Below are positions 1-7,642 of a DNA stretch of 64,000 nucleotides, one piece after another. The DNA is from Moritella sp. 24. Its GTDB lineage: Bacteria; Pseudomonadota; Gammaproteobacteria; Enterobacterales; Moritellaceae. The translations under genes and the position numbers were made by a program. How positions within the stretch are numbered: position 1 is the stretch's first letter; every line of letters begins with the position of its first letter. The stretch covers positions 4,163,505-4,227,504 of the forward strand of contig NZ_CP056123.1 of the NCBI RefSeq assembly GCF_018219155.1, in the 5' to 3' direction. Below the pieces are notes generated by a model, which saw only the letters and a program-made list of their open reading frames with translations, was not told where the DNA came from and ran no database searches.

Positions 1-2
1 CT

Positions 3-629
3 CAAATTAATTTATTAAAACAAGATTTCCCAAGTATAGAAAGATCTGTAGGTACCAAAGCTTCTGATAAGGAAAAAGAAACTTCGAAGAATAAAAAAAT
101 TAGTGTGCCGACCCCAGAAGAAAAACTACCTAGTTTAGTACACAAATTTTGGTTTGAGACAGGTCTGAGTACTGGAGGTTCAAGAAATATCTTAGATATA
201 AGTATTAGTAGCCACGATAACATAATCCCAGGAGCATCTAGTTTATTTGGATTACCCCCATCAGAGGTCAGACATAATTATGAAAATACAACTCTTTTGA
301 AAAGAATATCAATAGATTATGAAGGAGTTACGTTCAAGGGTAATGATATTATTTATCCTGTGTCAAAAGTGACAGGAAAATCGAATGGAAGTCTTAGATT
401 ATCACTTAGAGGGGTATCAGATTCAGGTATCAAGTTTACAAAGTTGCTGAATAATGGGGAGCAGAAAGGGTTTGTGAATCAAGTTTGTATTTTTACCTAT
501 ATGGACACAGATCATTACAAAATGGAACTTTTTGATCACGCAACTCATATTAAGGATATAGAGTCAAAGAGTATCAAAATAGATAAAGCAAATGCCAAAT
601 CTAAAAAATTTGGCATACTAAAAAATTGA
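3..629 (+). CDS. C-terminal part of unknown protein; possible DNA-recognition end of a PLD-type restriction nuclease (5' end outside window)
   Basis: The reading frame is open from base 3 to a TGA at 627-629, so the gene starts left of the window. About 208 residues are visible. The first 40 are Lys/Glu/Ser-rich and look like a linker. They are followed by a compact domain with FWFETGLSTGGSRNILDIS and later an FTYMD segment. The TGGSRN-LD pattern recalls the C-terminal specificity domain of NgoFVII/BfiI-like phospholipase-D-family restriction endonucleases; this is from memory and the catalytic part cannot be seen. The gene converges on the two DNA methyltransferase genes 80 bp away, which fits a restriction-modification locus. 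Otherwise it is a hypothetical protein. Confidence 0.45.
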   Translation, partial: QINLLKQDFPSIERSVGTKASDKEKETSKNKKISVPTPEEKLPSLVHKFWFETGLSTGGSRNILDISISSHDNIIPGASSLFGLPPSEVRHNYENTTLLKRISIDYEGVTFKGNDIIYPVSKVTGKSNGSLRLSLRGVSDSGIKFTKLLNNGEQKGFVNQVCIFTYMDTDHYKMELFDHATHIKDIESKSIKIDKANAKSKKFGILKN

Positions 630-708
630 TCAGCTTAAACACATCTTATGTTGTTAGAAAAATAAATGGGCTTAGAAAAAATAGCCCACTTATTGTATCT
701 ATTTCAAC

Positions 709-3114
709 TTAAAACGATTTAAAAAAATCAATTCCTTTTCGTTTATCCCACTCCAGTTTGAAAGATGAAAGGATATAATCATAATCGTCAATAGAAATTC
801 CGTAGCAATGGGCCACCAAAGCGTCCAAGAATATTGGATCTGCACAATACGTTACTAACTCAGCCTGCCGTGAAATAGCGTCACAGAACTTTCTATTTCT
901 ATAATCTTTACCCAATAACCCTACAACACCGTTTAATATCGCATCAGAAATAGAAATGCTTATATTCTCCACGATTATTTTACGTTGAAATAAATCAGGT
1001 GATGGCACAGCTATTTGTTTAATTACCGTCTGTGTTAAGTCAATACCAGACATTTTCATTCTGACTAAATAATCGAAAACTGTTGAGTTCATAATAGACA
1101 ATGCTAGTGCTAGTTCTATTTCACTGTCTAATTGGAGAAATTGAATTGATTGTGATGCAGGACAGTGAGGAAGAATAGTAGCGAGACATGTTCGAGTATT
1201 ACTCGCTGATGACATACTGCGCCACATTAAAGAATAATTTTTAGAGTAATTCTTAGTTATTCTGTCCCATTTATCCTTTGAAATAAAGAAGCGAGATTGA
1301 GGTACAATATTACAATCTTCCTTCTCTACATCATTTAGAATACGAGCCGAAGCCTTACCAGAATAAATTGCTGCTTCATCCAAACCTTGATAAGTAGAAA
1401 ATTTACCATCATATTGATGGATAAATTTCCCTTCATATATTGGTAAGGTTCCTTCTAAATTTGAATTCACTATATCAGCAGCATGACTAGTATAGTGTAC
1501 GAGTCTCCCATAATGAGCGGCTCCAAAAACTTCATTAAATGTAGAACAATTAGAGTAAATTTTTCTCAAAAAAGACAACTCTGCTGGATCTTTAATGGTA
1601 GGCAACATACCAGTTTGGGGATTCAGTTCTTTTAATGCCTGATAAGGAAAGTCCCAAAACTTATCCTCTAAGATCTCTTTTGACTCTTGGAGCAACCCAG
1701 CATAACTAAAACTATTTTTTTCATTTAAAGCATTTATTAAAAAACAAAAACGTTCTCTACCATCGATCTGAAATATTTTCTTTTTATTAATAAAATCAGC
1801 AACAACACTAAGTCTATTCCGATTAACTAGATCATTAAAAAAGAATTTATTTACAGAGGTACTTAAAAGTCCTGTTTTAACCAATAACCCAACACTTCCA
1901 GAAGAGTTAACTAACTTCTCGGCCAACTCAGTAAATAAAGCGTATGTATTCAACTCTCCATGGCTAGAATGTTCGAAATAGGGATTGTTTTTTATCAATT
2001 TTTTCGATTTTTCGTAAGATAACTTAGCCTTAAGATAGTAATTATATAATTTTTCATTATCTACAAATAATTCTGAAATCCACTTTTCCCGTTCTTTTTT
2101 ATTATGCAATGTTAAAATACTTGGAGCGAGTTCCATAAAAAATGATTTTTCTTCCAGCCTAACTTTCTCCCATGGAGGATTACCGAGAATGATATCTAAT
2201 TTTGGTAACAGTCTCTTAAGGTCAACCCCCATCGATTCTGAATAATAAATCCCACTGTTAAAAATAGTTATTTTTTCTTCCCAAGTAGCATTATCATTAT
2301 TCGTTAACAACGGATTCCCTAAAATAAAGTTACCTTTCATATCATCTATACACAAAGGGTCATTTATAAATTCAGCTATAGAAAACATTGCAATATCTAA
2401 TGCTAAATAATCAATATCAACAGCATATATACCCTGAACTATTTTTCTGAAATTATTTTTCTGCTCTTTTCCTTCAACGCCTAAAAGGTCAAAAAATTCT
2501 TTAATTACTCTGAGGTAAGAAATTAAAAACCGGCCAACACCACTTGATATATCGGCTACCTTGAATGAACATATCAAACCTATAATTTGAGATTTTTGTT
2601 GAGTATTGAAGTGCTTGATTTTATTTTTTTTAAATCCTAACGATTTTTCTATATGATTCCAAAATAAAAAACTGGCACAATTATCTGATAATTCTTTAGG
2701 TGTAAAATAAGCACCTTGAATATTCCGACCACCGTGTAATATATTTGCTTCAATCTGACCATTTTTAAATGTGAAATCAGTAGCTATTATATTTTCATAT
2801 AACTCTTCGACCTCAGACATCCTGCTTATCTCATTCGGACATAAACGAGTAAGTAAAACCTCTAGTTCACAATAATAGTCAGCATTCATTATCAAGGGCA
2901 ATGTTGATATATAAGCATGACTAGATAGCTCACAACCTAAAACTCTGCGGCATAATTCATTTACGATCGACGCTAAAATATCGTATTTAACCTTTTTATA
3001 TTCAAGGGGATCTTCAATAACATCTATATAATGGAGCGGAATAAAGTCAGATAATTTTGTCTCCATAAAGCTAATAATTTCATTATAAGCTTTATCATCA
3101 ATGAGATATTTCAT
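709..3114 (-). CDS. N6-adenine DNA methyltransferase (Eco57I/TaqI-type), second of a pair
   Basis: 801 residues. The SAM-binding motif I is seen as VADISSGVGRFL (about residues 203-214) and the adenine-methyltransferase catalytic motif IV as ILGNPPWEKV (about 309-318). A long C-terminal half looks like the target-recognition region of Eco57I/TaqI-type enzymes. The methylatable base would be adenine (NPPW/NPPF motif, family knowledge). The gene begins 2 bp after the stop of the upstream methyltransferase, so they are co-transcribed and probably work as a pair. The DNA is visibly AT-rich compared with the housekeeping genes to the right, consistent with transfer. A BREX PglX or DISARM methylase is less likely because no partner of those systems is visible. 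Confidence 0.8.
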   Translation of the reverse strand: MKYLIDDKAYNEIISFMETKLSDFIPLHYIDVIEDPLEYKKVKYDILASIVNELCRRVLGCELSSHAYISTLPLIMNADYYCELEVLLTRLCPNEISRMSEVEELYENIIATDFTFKNGQIEANILHGGRNIQGAYFTPKELSDNCASFLFWNHIEKSLGFKKNKIKHFNTQQKSQIIGLICSFKVADISSGVGRFLISYLRVIKEFFDLLGVEGKEQKNNFRKIVQGIYAVDIDYLALDIAMFSIAEFINDPLCIDDMKGNFILGNPLLTNNDNATWEEKITIFNSGIYYSESMGVDLKRLLPKLDIILGNPPWEKVRLEEKSFFMELAPSILTLHNKKEREKWISELFVDNEKLYNYYLKAKLSYEKSKKLIKNNPYFEHSSHGELNTYALFTELAEKLVNSSGSVGLLVKTGLLSTSVNKFFFNDLVNRNRLSVVADFINKKKIFQIDGRERFCFLINALNEKNSFSYAGLLQESKEILEDKFWDFPYQALKELNPQTGMLPTIKDPAELSFLRKIYSNCSTFNEVFGAAHYGRLVHYTSHAADIVNSNLEGTLPIYEGKFIHQYDGKFSTYQGLDEAAIYSGKASARILNDVEKEDCNIVPQSRFFISKDKWDRITKNYSKNYSLMWRSMSSASNTRTCLATILPHCPASQSIQFLQLDSEIELALALSIMNSTVFDYLVRMKMSGIDLTQTVIKQIAVPSPDLFQRKIIVENISISISDAILNGVVGLLGKDYRNRKFCDAISRQAELVTYCADPIFLDALVAHCYGISIDDYDYILSSFKLEWDKRKGIDFFKSF

Positions 3115-3116
3115 AT

Positions 3117-5648
3117 TTATTTAAGCTCCAAAAAATTCTCGTAAAAGTGTAGGATTGGTGCACCTTTAAAAACTTCAAGGTGAATAACGGGTAGTCTATT
3201 TGATAGCCACGATGTAAAACTTAAGCTTAGATGTTCTTCACACTCAACTTGAATATTAGGAAATAAAACTTGTGAATTAAACTCTACATCTTTAATATTC
3301 ATTTTAATTTCAGACCAATTCGATATATCATTAAAACCCATACATTTTAAAACTAGCTTATGGAGAAAGTCTTCAAAGTAAAGCACGATAGTTTTATTCA
3401 AACCATTTATATTACCAGATAAAATTCCCATTATATTATTAATGTCAGGATCGAAATGAGACGATAAAACACTCATTACATTATCATTTCCTAATATATT
3501 ACCTTTTGTTTTACAACCTTTAAATTCAGTGGCTTTATCTAAACTTGAAAAAATAACGTTATCTAAATCGGTAATATTGTAACTATCAAAAGGTAGGTAT
3601 TTCCTTGGATACATTTTCTTATCAATATTTTCAATTTCATCTAAAGGTAAACTTAAAAGATGAAATATTTTACTATTGATATCATCTTCCAGTTGGAAAA
3701 TTTTGAATGCACACTTCACATCAGAAATAATGTTAGACAATACCACTTCAATAATTTTATTTCCGTCGGTGTTGAAATTATCAAATTCATATAAATAATT
3801 ATTAACCAAATAATTATGCTTTACTTTTTTTAATTTTATAACTTCTTTAGATTGCGCACTAAGCTCTTCATTAAATGCAATTTCCTTAGTCATAGGAAGC
3901 ATTCCAATATAACCTGCTGCGATAGTTAATTTCGGACTAAAATTTCTAATCAAGTAACTAGCTAAAATTGAGTTCAAATATGCTAAATGGCTATATACAT
4001 CACCTTCTTTCACATGAATTCCAGGCCCTGATGCAACAAATATTTGCCCTTCAATTTTTAACCTAACATTTAACCCTAAGGTCCCTGTATCACTAAAAAC
4101 TAATTGTGTTTTTTCTAATTTATCAACATTCCTTAAAGCTGAACCTTTATTTTGTCGAATCAGCTCCCCATTATCCCCCCATCGAACGCAATAGTGATTT
4201 AGACCAAACCATTGGCAATAACCACCACCTTTACTTACAAGTTTCCATTCTTTATCATCTTTTCTCTTCCAGATAAAATCTATGAACTTTTTATGATCAC
4301 CTGTACTTGAGCCTTGCATTGGAGTTGCAAAATCACGATAAGAACCATTAGCGTTTAATATATTCAGTACCGTTGATCCCAACTGATATTTAAATGAGTT
4401 ATCGCCATGGATATTAAGTAGTTTTAAGTCCACATTAACAGATAGATCTTTAATATCACCAGTATTTAGAATTCTTTTCTTTTCGTTAAATGTTAAACCT
4501 GTAAGATTAACAAATAGGGTTTTATATCGTTCATGTTTCTGATTTTTATGTATAGATACAAGAGCTACAGATGCTTTTTCACCTGAAATTGCCTGAAATG
4601 CACCGGCACCGAGATCTATACAACTAGTTAGTTTATAGTCATTTAGAAACATTTCTCTGAAGTTATTAAATGATTTTAAATTCATCCAACTTTTTTGAAT
4701 AACAACACCTAAGACATCATTTTCTTGCATGATAGACATCATATTCTGAAGGAATGACACACACATATCGCCATTAGATAGAGGGAAATTACCTTTCAAG
4801 TGCTCTCTCAGATCTTCCGTTATATCTCTTTTTCCCGCAAAAGGTGGATTAGTAAGAAACATCGTTGGTTGAGATTTATCGATCCCTAATTCTATTTTTT
4901 CTTTTATGTCATAAAATCCATATTGCGAGCGGTAAGGCTGTATAACTGGCTCAACCTTTAGAAGAGTTTTGGCGAGAGTGCTTCCTTTCGTGTATAGACT
5001 AATTCTAGATAGTTCAACCATACTTTGGTCAATATCAAAACCAATCAATTGACTTGATAATAAATTTTCGACTATCGAGGAATAATCATGATTACTATTC
5101 AAACATTTAGCATTAAACATTTCTTCTAAGGCTATAGTTAAAAAGTTCCCCCCACCACAAGCAACATCTATAACTTTAACTTTTGCACTTAATGATTCTT
5201 TAATAAGATAACGGGCCATATAATCATCAGTAAAAAACTGCGTGGTGGTAAACAATCGTTCATTTTGTATTTTAACACCAGATCCCGGAGTTAAAATTTC
5301 TTTGAATGTACTCTTTAAAGCTCTTTTCTTAAGCTTTTCATATAATTCAGAGAAAAAACAGCATGAGTTGTTTTGATAATTTTTAGCGAAAGAAAATACC
5401 AACTCACTTATACCTTCAAGTTCTTCCTGCGAGTATGACTCAATTATGTTTTTAGCAGATGACTCGTACTTTGATATGTTCAAGTCCACTGGCAGCTTAA
5501 AATCAAGCAAACATTCCAAACTAATAGGACCATCAAAGCCAGAGTCCACATTAAAGCATATGTGTTTGAAAACAAAGTATAAATTACCAGAAGCCCATGT
5601 TTTCCAGTCAATATCTCCGCGTTCTAATTGTATTAGTTTTTTTATCAT
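3117..5648 (-). CDS. N6-adenine DNA methyltransferase, first of a pair
   Basis: 843 residues. Motif I is VIDVACGGGNFLTIA (about residues 158-172) and motif IV is FLTNPPFAGK (about 266-275), the signatures of N6-adenine methyltransferases. The N-terminal 150 residues and the long C-terminal part have no motif I recognise and may bind DNA or a partner. It shares its general plan with the downstream gene but is not a close duplicate. No clear Shine-Dalgarno precedes the ATG at 5648. Being followed 2 bp later by a second methyltransferase suggests hemi-specific methylation or a two-subunit modification complex, probably protecting against a nuclease encoded to the left of the window. Confidence 0.8.
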   Translation of the reverse strand: MIKKLIQLERGDIDWKTWASGNLYFVFKHICFNVDSGFDGPISLECLLDFKLPVDLNISKYESSAKNIIESYSQEELEGISELVFSFAKNYQNNSCCFFSELYEKLKKRALKSTFKEILTPGSGVKIQNERLFTTTQFFTDDYMARYLIKESLSAKVKVIDVACGGGNFLTIALEEMFNAKCLNSNHDYSSIVENLLSSQLIGFDIDQSMVELSRISLYTKGSTLAKTLLKVEPVIQPYRSQYGFYDIKEKIELGIDKSQPTMFLTNPPFAGKRDITEDLREHLKGNFPLSNGDMCVSFLQNMMSIMQENDVLGVVIQKSWMNLKSFNNFREMFLNDYKLTSCIDLGAGAFQAISGEKASVALVSIHKNQKHERYKTLFVNLTGLTFNEKKRILNTGDIKDLSVNVDLKLLNIHGDNSFKYQLGSTVLNILNANGSYRDFATPMQGSSTGDHKKFIDFIWKRKDDKEWKLVSKGGGYCQWFGLNHYCVRWGDNGELIRQNKGSALRNVDKLEKTQLVFSDTGTLGLNVRLKIEGQIFVASGPGIHVKEGDVYSHLAYLNSILASYLIRNFSPKLTIAAGYIGMLPMTKEIAFNEELSAQSKEVIKLKKVKHNYLVNNYLYEFDNFNTDGNKIIEVVLSNIISDVKCAFKIFQLEDDINSKIFHLLSLPLDEIENIDKKMYPRKYLPFDSYNITDLDNVIFSSLDKATEFKGCKTKGNILGNDNVMSVLSSHFDPDINNIMGILSGNINGLNKTIVLYFEDFLHKLVLKCMGFNDISNWSEIKMNIKDVEFNSQVLFPNIQVECEEHLSLSFTSWLSNRLPVIHLEVFKGAPILHFYENFLELK

Positions 5649-6081
5649 CTATATCTTAACGTTTTTAGGTTTTTGTATTGGTAAAAAATCAAAAGAGATC
5701 ACCCAACCAAACAGATTTAAAACATTTTAGCTTGCTTTGTACCCCGACGCACTAAGATTTGCTATACAACAGTAGAAGTTTATAACCTAAACATTACTAT
5801 CTCCAAAAAACCTACTTTTGCATAAGGTTGATAGCACTACTGTTAATTTTTAAATTTAAAAAAATGACGATAATAAAGAGACGAATACGCAGATTATAAC
5901 AAGTGGATTCACGATTATAGAGTTAATAGTATGAATACAGTTTAAGGTTTGATCCCACCTTCAGTGCAACACGAAGAGTCATTTACACGTGAACCAATAT
6001 ATAAAAGGCACTACAACGACACCTCGCATACGCTCAGTGCAGTCATAGTGCCTTTTCAAAATAATTTAAAGCTCTACAGCG
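5649..6081. other. Intergenic, AT-rich, no gene seen apart from a terminator hairpin
   Basis: 433 bp between the start of the methyltransferase operon and the end of the frameshifted gene. It must hold the promoter of the methyltransferase operon, but I could not pick out a convincing -35/-10 pair. The only clear structure is the hairpin at 6003-6056. Short open frames here have no ribosome site or family resemblance. Confidence 0.5.
6003..6056 (-). terminator. Hairpin terminator of the 6082-6688 gene
   Basis: Perfect 11-bp stem AAAAGGCACTA (6003-6013) / TAGTGCCTTTT (6046-6056) with a 32-nt loop, 26 bp past the gene's stop. Read on the minus strand the stem ends in a short T run. The loop is long for an intrinsic terminator. 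Confidence 0.5.
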
Positions 6082-6688
6082 TTACGGCTTATAAGAATAA
6101 AACATCTCTGCCATTCCAGCATCACCAACTCGATTACTCACCGTATCAACCCAAGCATCAAATTCATCCATATATCGTAGCTTATCAACGCCTAATCGCG
6201 CACTAACACCATCCAACGACATCCACTGTTTTTCCCCCTTAGCTTTAGATCTACGGGCTTTCTGGTTCAATAATGCAATCATATTATCAATATCACCACC
6301 AGCAACCAGCTTAGGATTCGCCAGTAACAAGTGACGAGCAGATGGGTATAGAGTGTCGTTATAGAACATTGGCTTTGACTGACCTTTCAGTTGTTCGCGT
6401 ACTTCAATACCATTACCAGACTTAAGCTTCCCCCGCTAATGTCGTTTTAGCCATACTTAATGCCTTAGCCGCTTCACTAACACTCTTATATTTAACCCCG
6501 TTAATCTCAACAGGTTTACTATGCGCTTTACTAGGCCGTGATTCAGCACCTACAGCTTGTGCTAATGACCAACCAAATTTAGTCATTCGTTCATTAACTA
6601 ATTTAGCTTCAATGTCATGATGACGGGCAGCAGCAGAACGACTAGCGAATTCAACACCATCAACAATATGTACATTTTCAGTATTCAT
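6082..6688 (-). pseudogene. Frameshifted element gene of unknown function (two fragments)
   Basis: The first fragment starts at the ATG at 6688 (GGAG 6-7 bases upstream) with MNTENVHIVDGVEFASRSAA and stops at 6422 after AKTTLAGEA. The second fragment (6082-about 6421) is open in another frame and includes KSGNGIEVREQLKGQ before its first Met at 6369. Removing one G from the G5 run at the junction fuses them into AKTTLAGKLKSGNGIEV, which reads naturally, so one ancestral protein of about 200 residues is likely. The two N-terminal repeats (VEFASRSAAARHH and VKYKSVSEAAKAL) resemble NUMOD1-like helix-turn-helix repeats. A decayed second copy lies at 23850-24226. The frameshift could be a real mutation or a homopolymer sequencing error. 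Confidence 0.65.
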
Positions 6689-6726
6689 TTGTAACTCCGA
6701 AATATAATAAAAATAAAGAAGATAAT

Positions 6727-6767
6727 AACCCCAAGGCTGCATCGACAAGCTCTGCAACCGTGGGGTT
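6727..6767 (-). terminator. Hairpin after the RNase H-like gene
   Basis: AACCCCA (6727-6733) pairs with TGGGGTT (6761-6767), with an inner TGCA/TGCA pairing, 16 bp past the stop of the minus-strand gene ending at 6783. No strong T run, so a weak terminator or a transcript-protecting hairpin. Confidence 0.4.
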
Positions 6768-6782
6768 AAGTTGATGGGATGT

Positions 6783-7469
6783 TTAAAACGGTAAGATGTC
6801 TGTATAGGCTGCTTTAGACTGTTTAGTGCCCAGTGTTACCTTGACCTTAATCTGCTCATATAATTCAAGCATTGATTGCACCACCTCAAGATTAGCCGGA
6901 GGTTTACCCGAAGAATTTACCCAGTTGTTTGTCTTCCAGTTAGGTGCGAAATTATTTAAGGTATTACCTACACTCGCATTCAGTCCGATAATTTCAACGG
7001 TATCAGCACCCTGTTTAATATGATTATCCGCCAGCTTTAATGCCTCATAACCAAGCTCTAGGTACATCTGCGCAGGTGTAGCACCTTTAGATGTTTTAAT
7101 AATATGCGTATCGCAATCTAAACTCTTAATCGTGGAACCATTACCACCAGTACCAAGCTTGCAAGTTAATGTGACGACTTTGGGCTGCTTAGGTGCACCA
7201 ACTTTAGCTAGATAGGATAAGTCCATCTTAGGGTTAGGTGATGAATTAGAGTAACGGTTACGCTTAGGCTTATTACTTTTCAGTCGTGCGGTACGCTCTT
7301 TAATTAACTGCTTAAGATATTTCTCTGCTTCTTCATGTGTAAAAGCACCTTTGTTATCACCACCGGGTTTACCGATTGCGATAGCAGCACACTCAGCCCA
7401 TGTAGTTACAACGCGAGCTTCTGTATCGTTAATAGCAGCGTAAAATTTATATTTTGGTTTTTTGGACAT
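6783..7469 (-). CDS. RNase HI-fold protein with N-terminal hybrid-binding domain, catalytic acids missing
   Basis: 228 residues. The ATG at 7469 is chosen because GGAGGG lies 8 bases upstream; an upstream start would add 12 residues. Residues 7-55 (KYKFYAAIND...TTWAEC...AFTHEEAEKYL) match the caulimovirus VI/RNase H1 N-terminal domain that binds RNA:DNA hybrids. Residues about 98-228 resemble RNase HI, best seen in NWKTNNWVNSSGKPPANLE followed by a LYEQIKVKV strand. Aligned by eye to E. coli RNase HI, the active-site positions D10, E48 and D70 read C, Y and N, and the final His/Asp segment is absent, so the domain looks inactive. It lies directly downstream of the polymerase gene and may bind replication hybrids rather than cut them (inference). 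Confidence 0.65.
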   Translation of the reverse strand: MSKKPKYKFYAAINDTEARVVTTWAECAAIAIGKPGGDNKGAFTHEEAEKYLKQLIKERTARLKSNKPKRNRYSNSSPNPKMDLSYLAKVGAPKQPKVVTLTCKLGTGGNGSTIKSLDCDTHIIKTSKGATPAQMYLELGYEALKLADNHIKQGADTVEIIGLNASVGNTLNNFAPNWKTNNWVNSSGKPPANLEVVQSMLELYEQIKVKVTLGTKQSKAAYTDILPF

Positions 7470-7588
7470 GATTAGTCCCTCCGTGTTGAAGTTAAAATTT
7501 GCCACAGGATGTAGCTATTAATTGATATTTGAAATGTGTGTGTTGATGTTTATCTGTATCCCCTACATTCAACTCACACATGAGAAGA

Positions 7589-7611
7589 AAGCCCTTATCG
7601 CATAAGGGCTT
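7589..7611 (-). terminator. Terminator of the polymerase gene
   Basis: 10-bp perfect stem AAGCCCTTAT (7589-7598) / ATAAGGGCTT (7602-7611) with a 3-nt loop, 31 bp past the polymerase stop. On the minus strand it is followed by TTTCTTCTC. Confidence 0.7.
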
Positions 7612-7642
7612 CGATATATAGGTATTTACGAAGAAATATTAT

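Noticed and set aside
709-5648. BREX or DISARM locus
   Set aside because: No PglZ, BrxC, DrmA or DrmB genes in the window; only methyltransferases are visible.
5949-6206. 85-codon plus-strand open frame
   Set aside because: Antisense to the frameshifted gene and its terminator; no ribosome site and no family resemblance.
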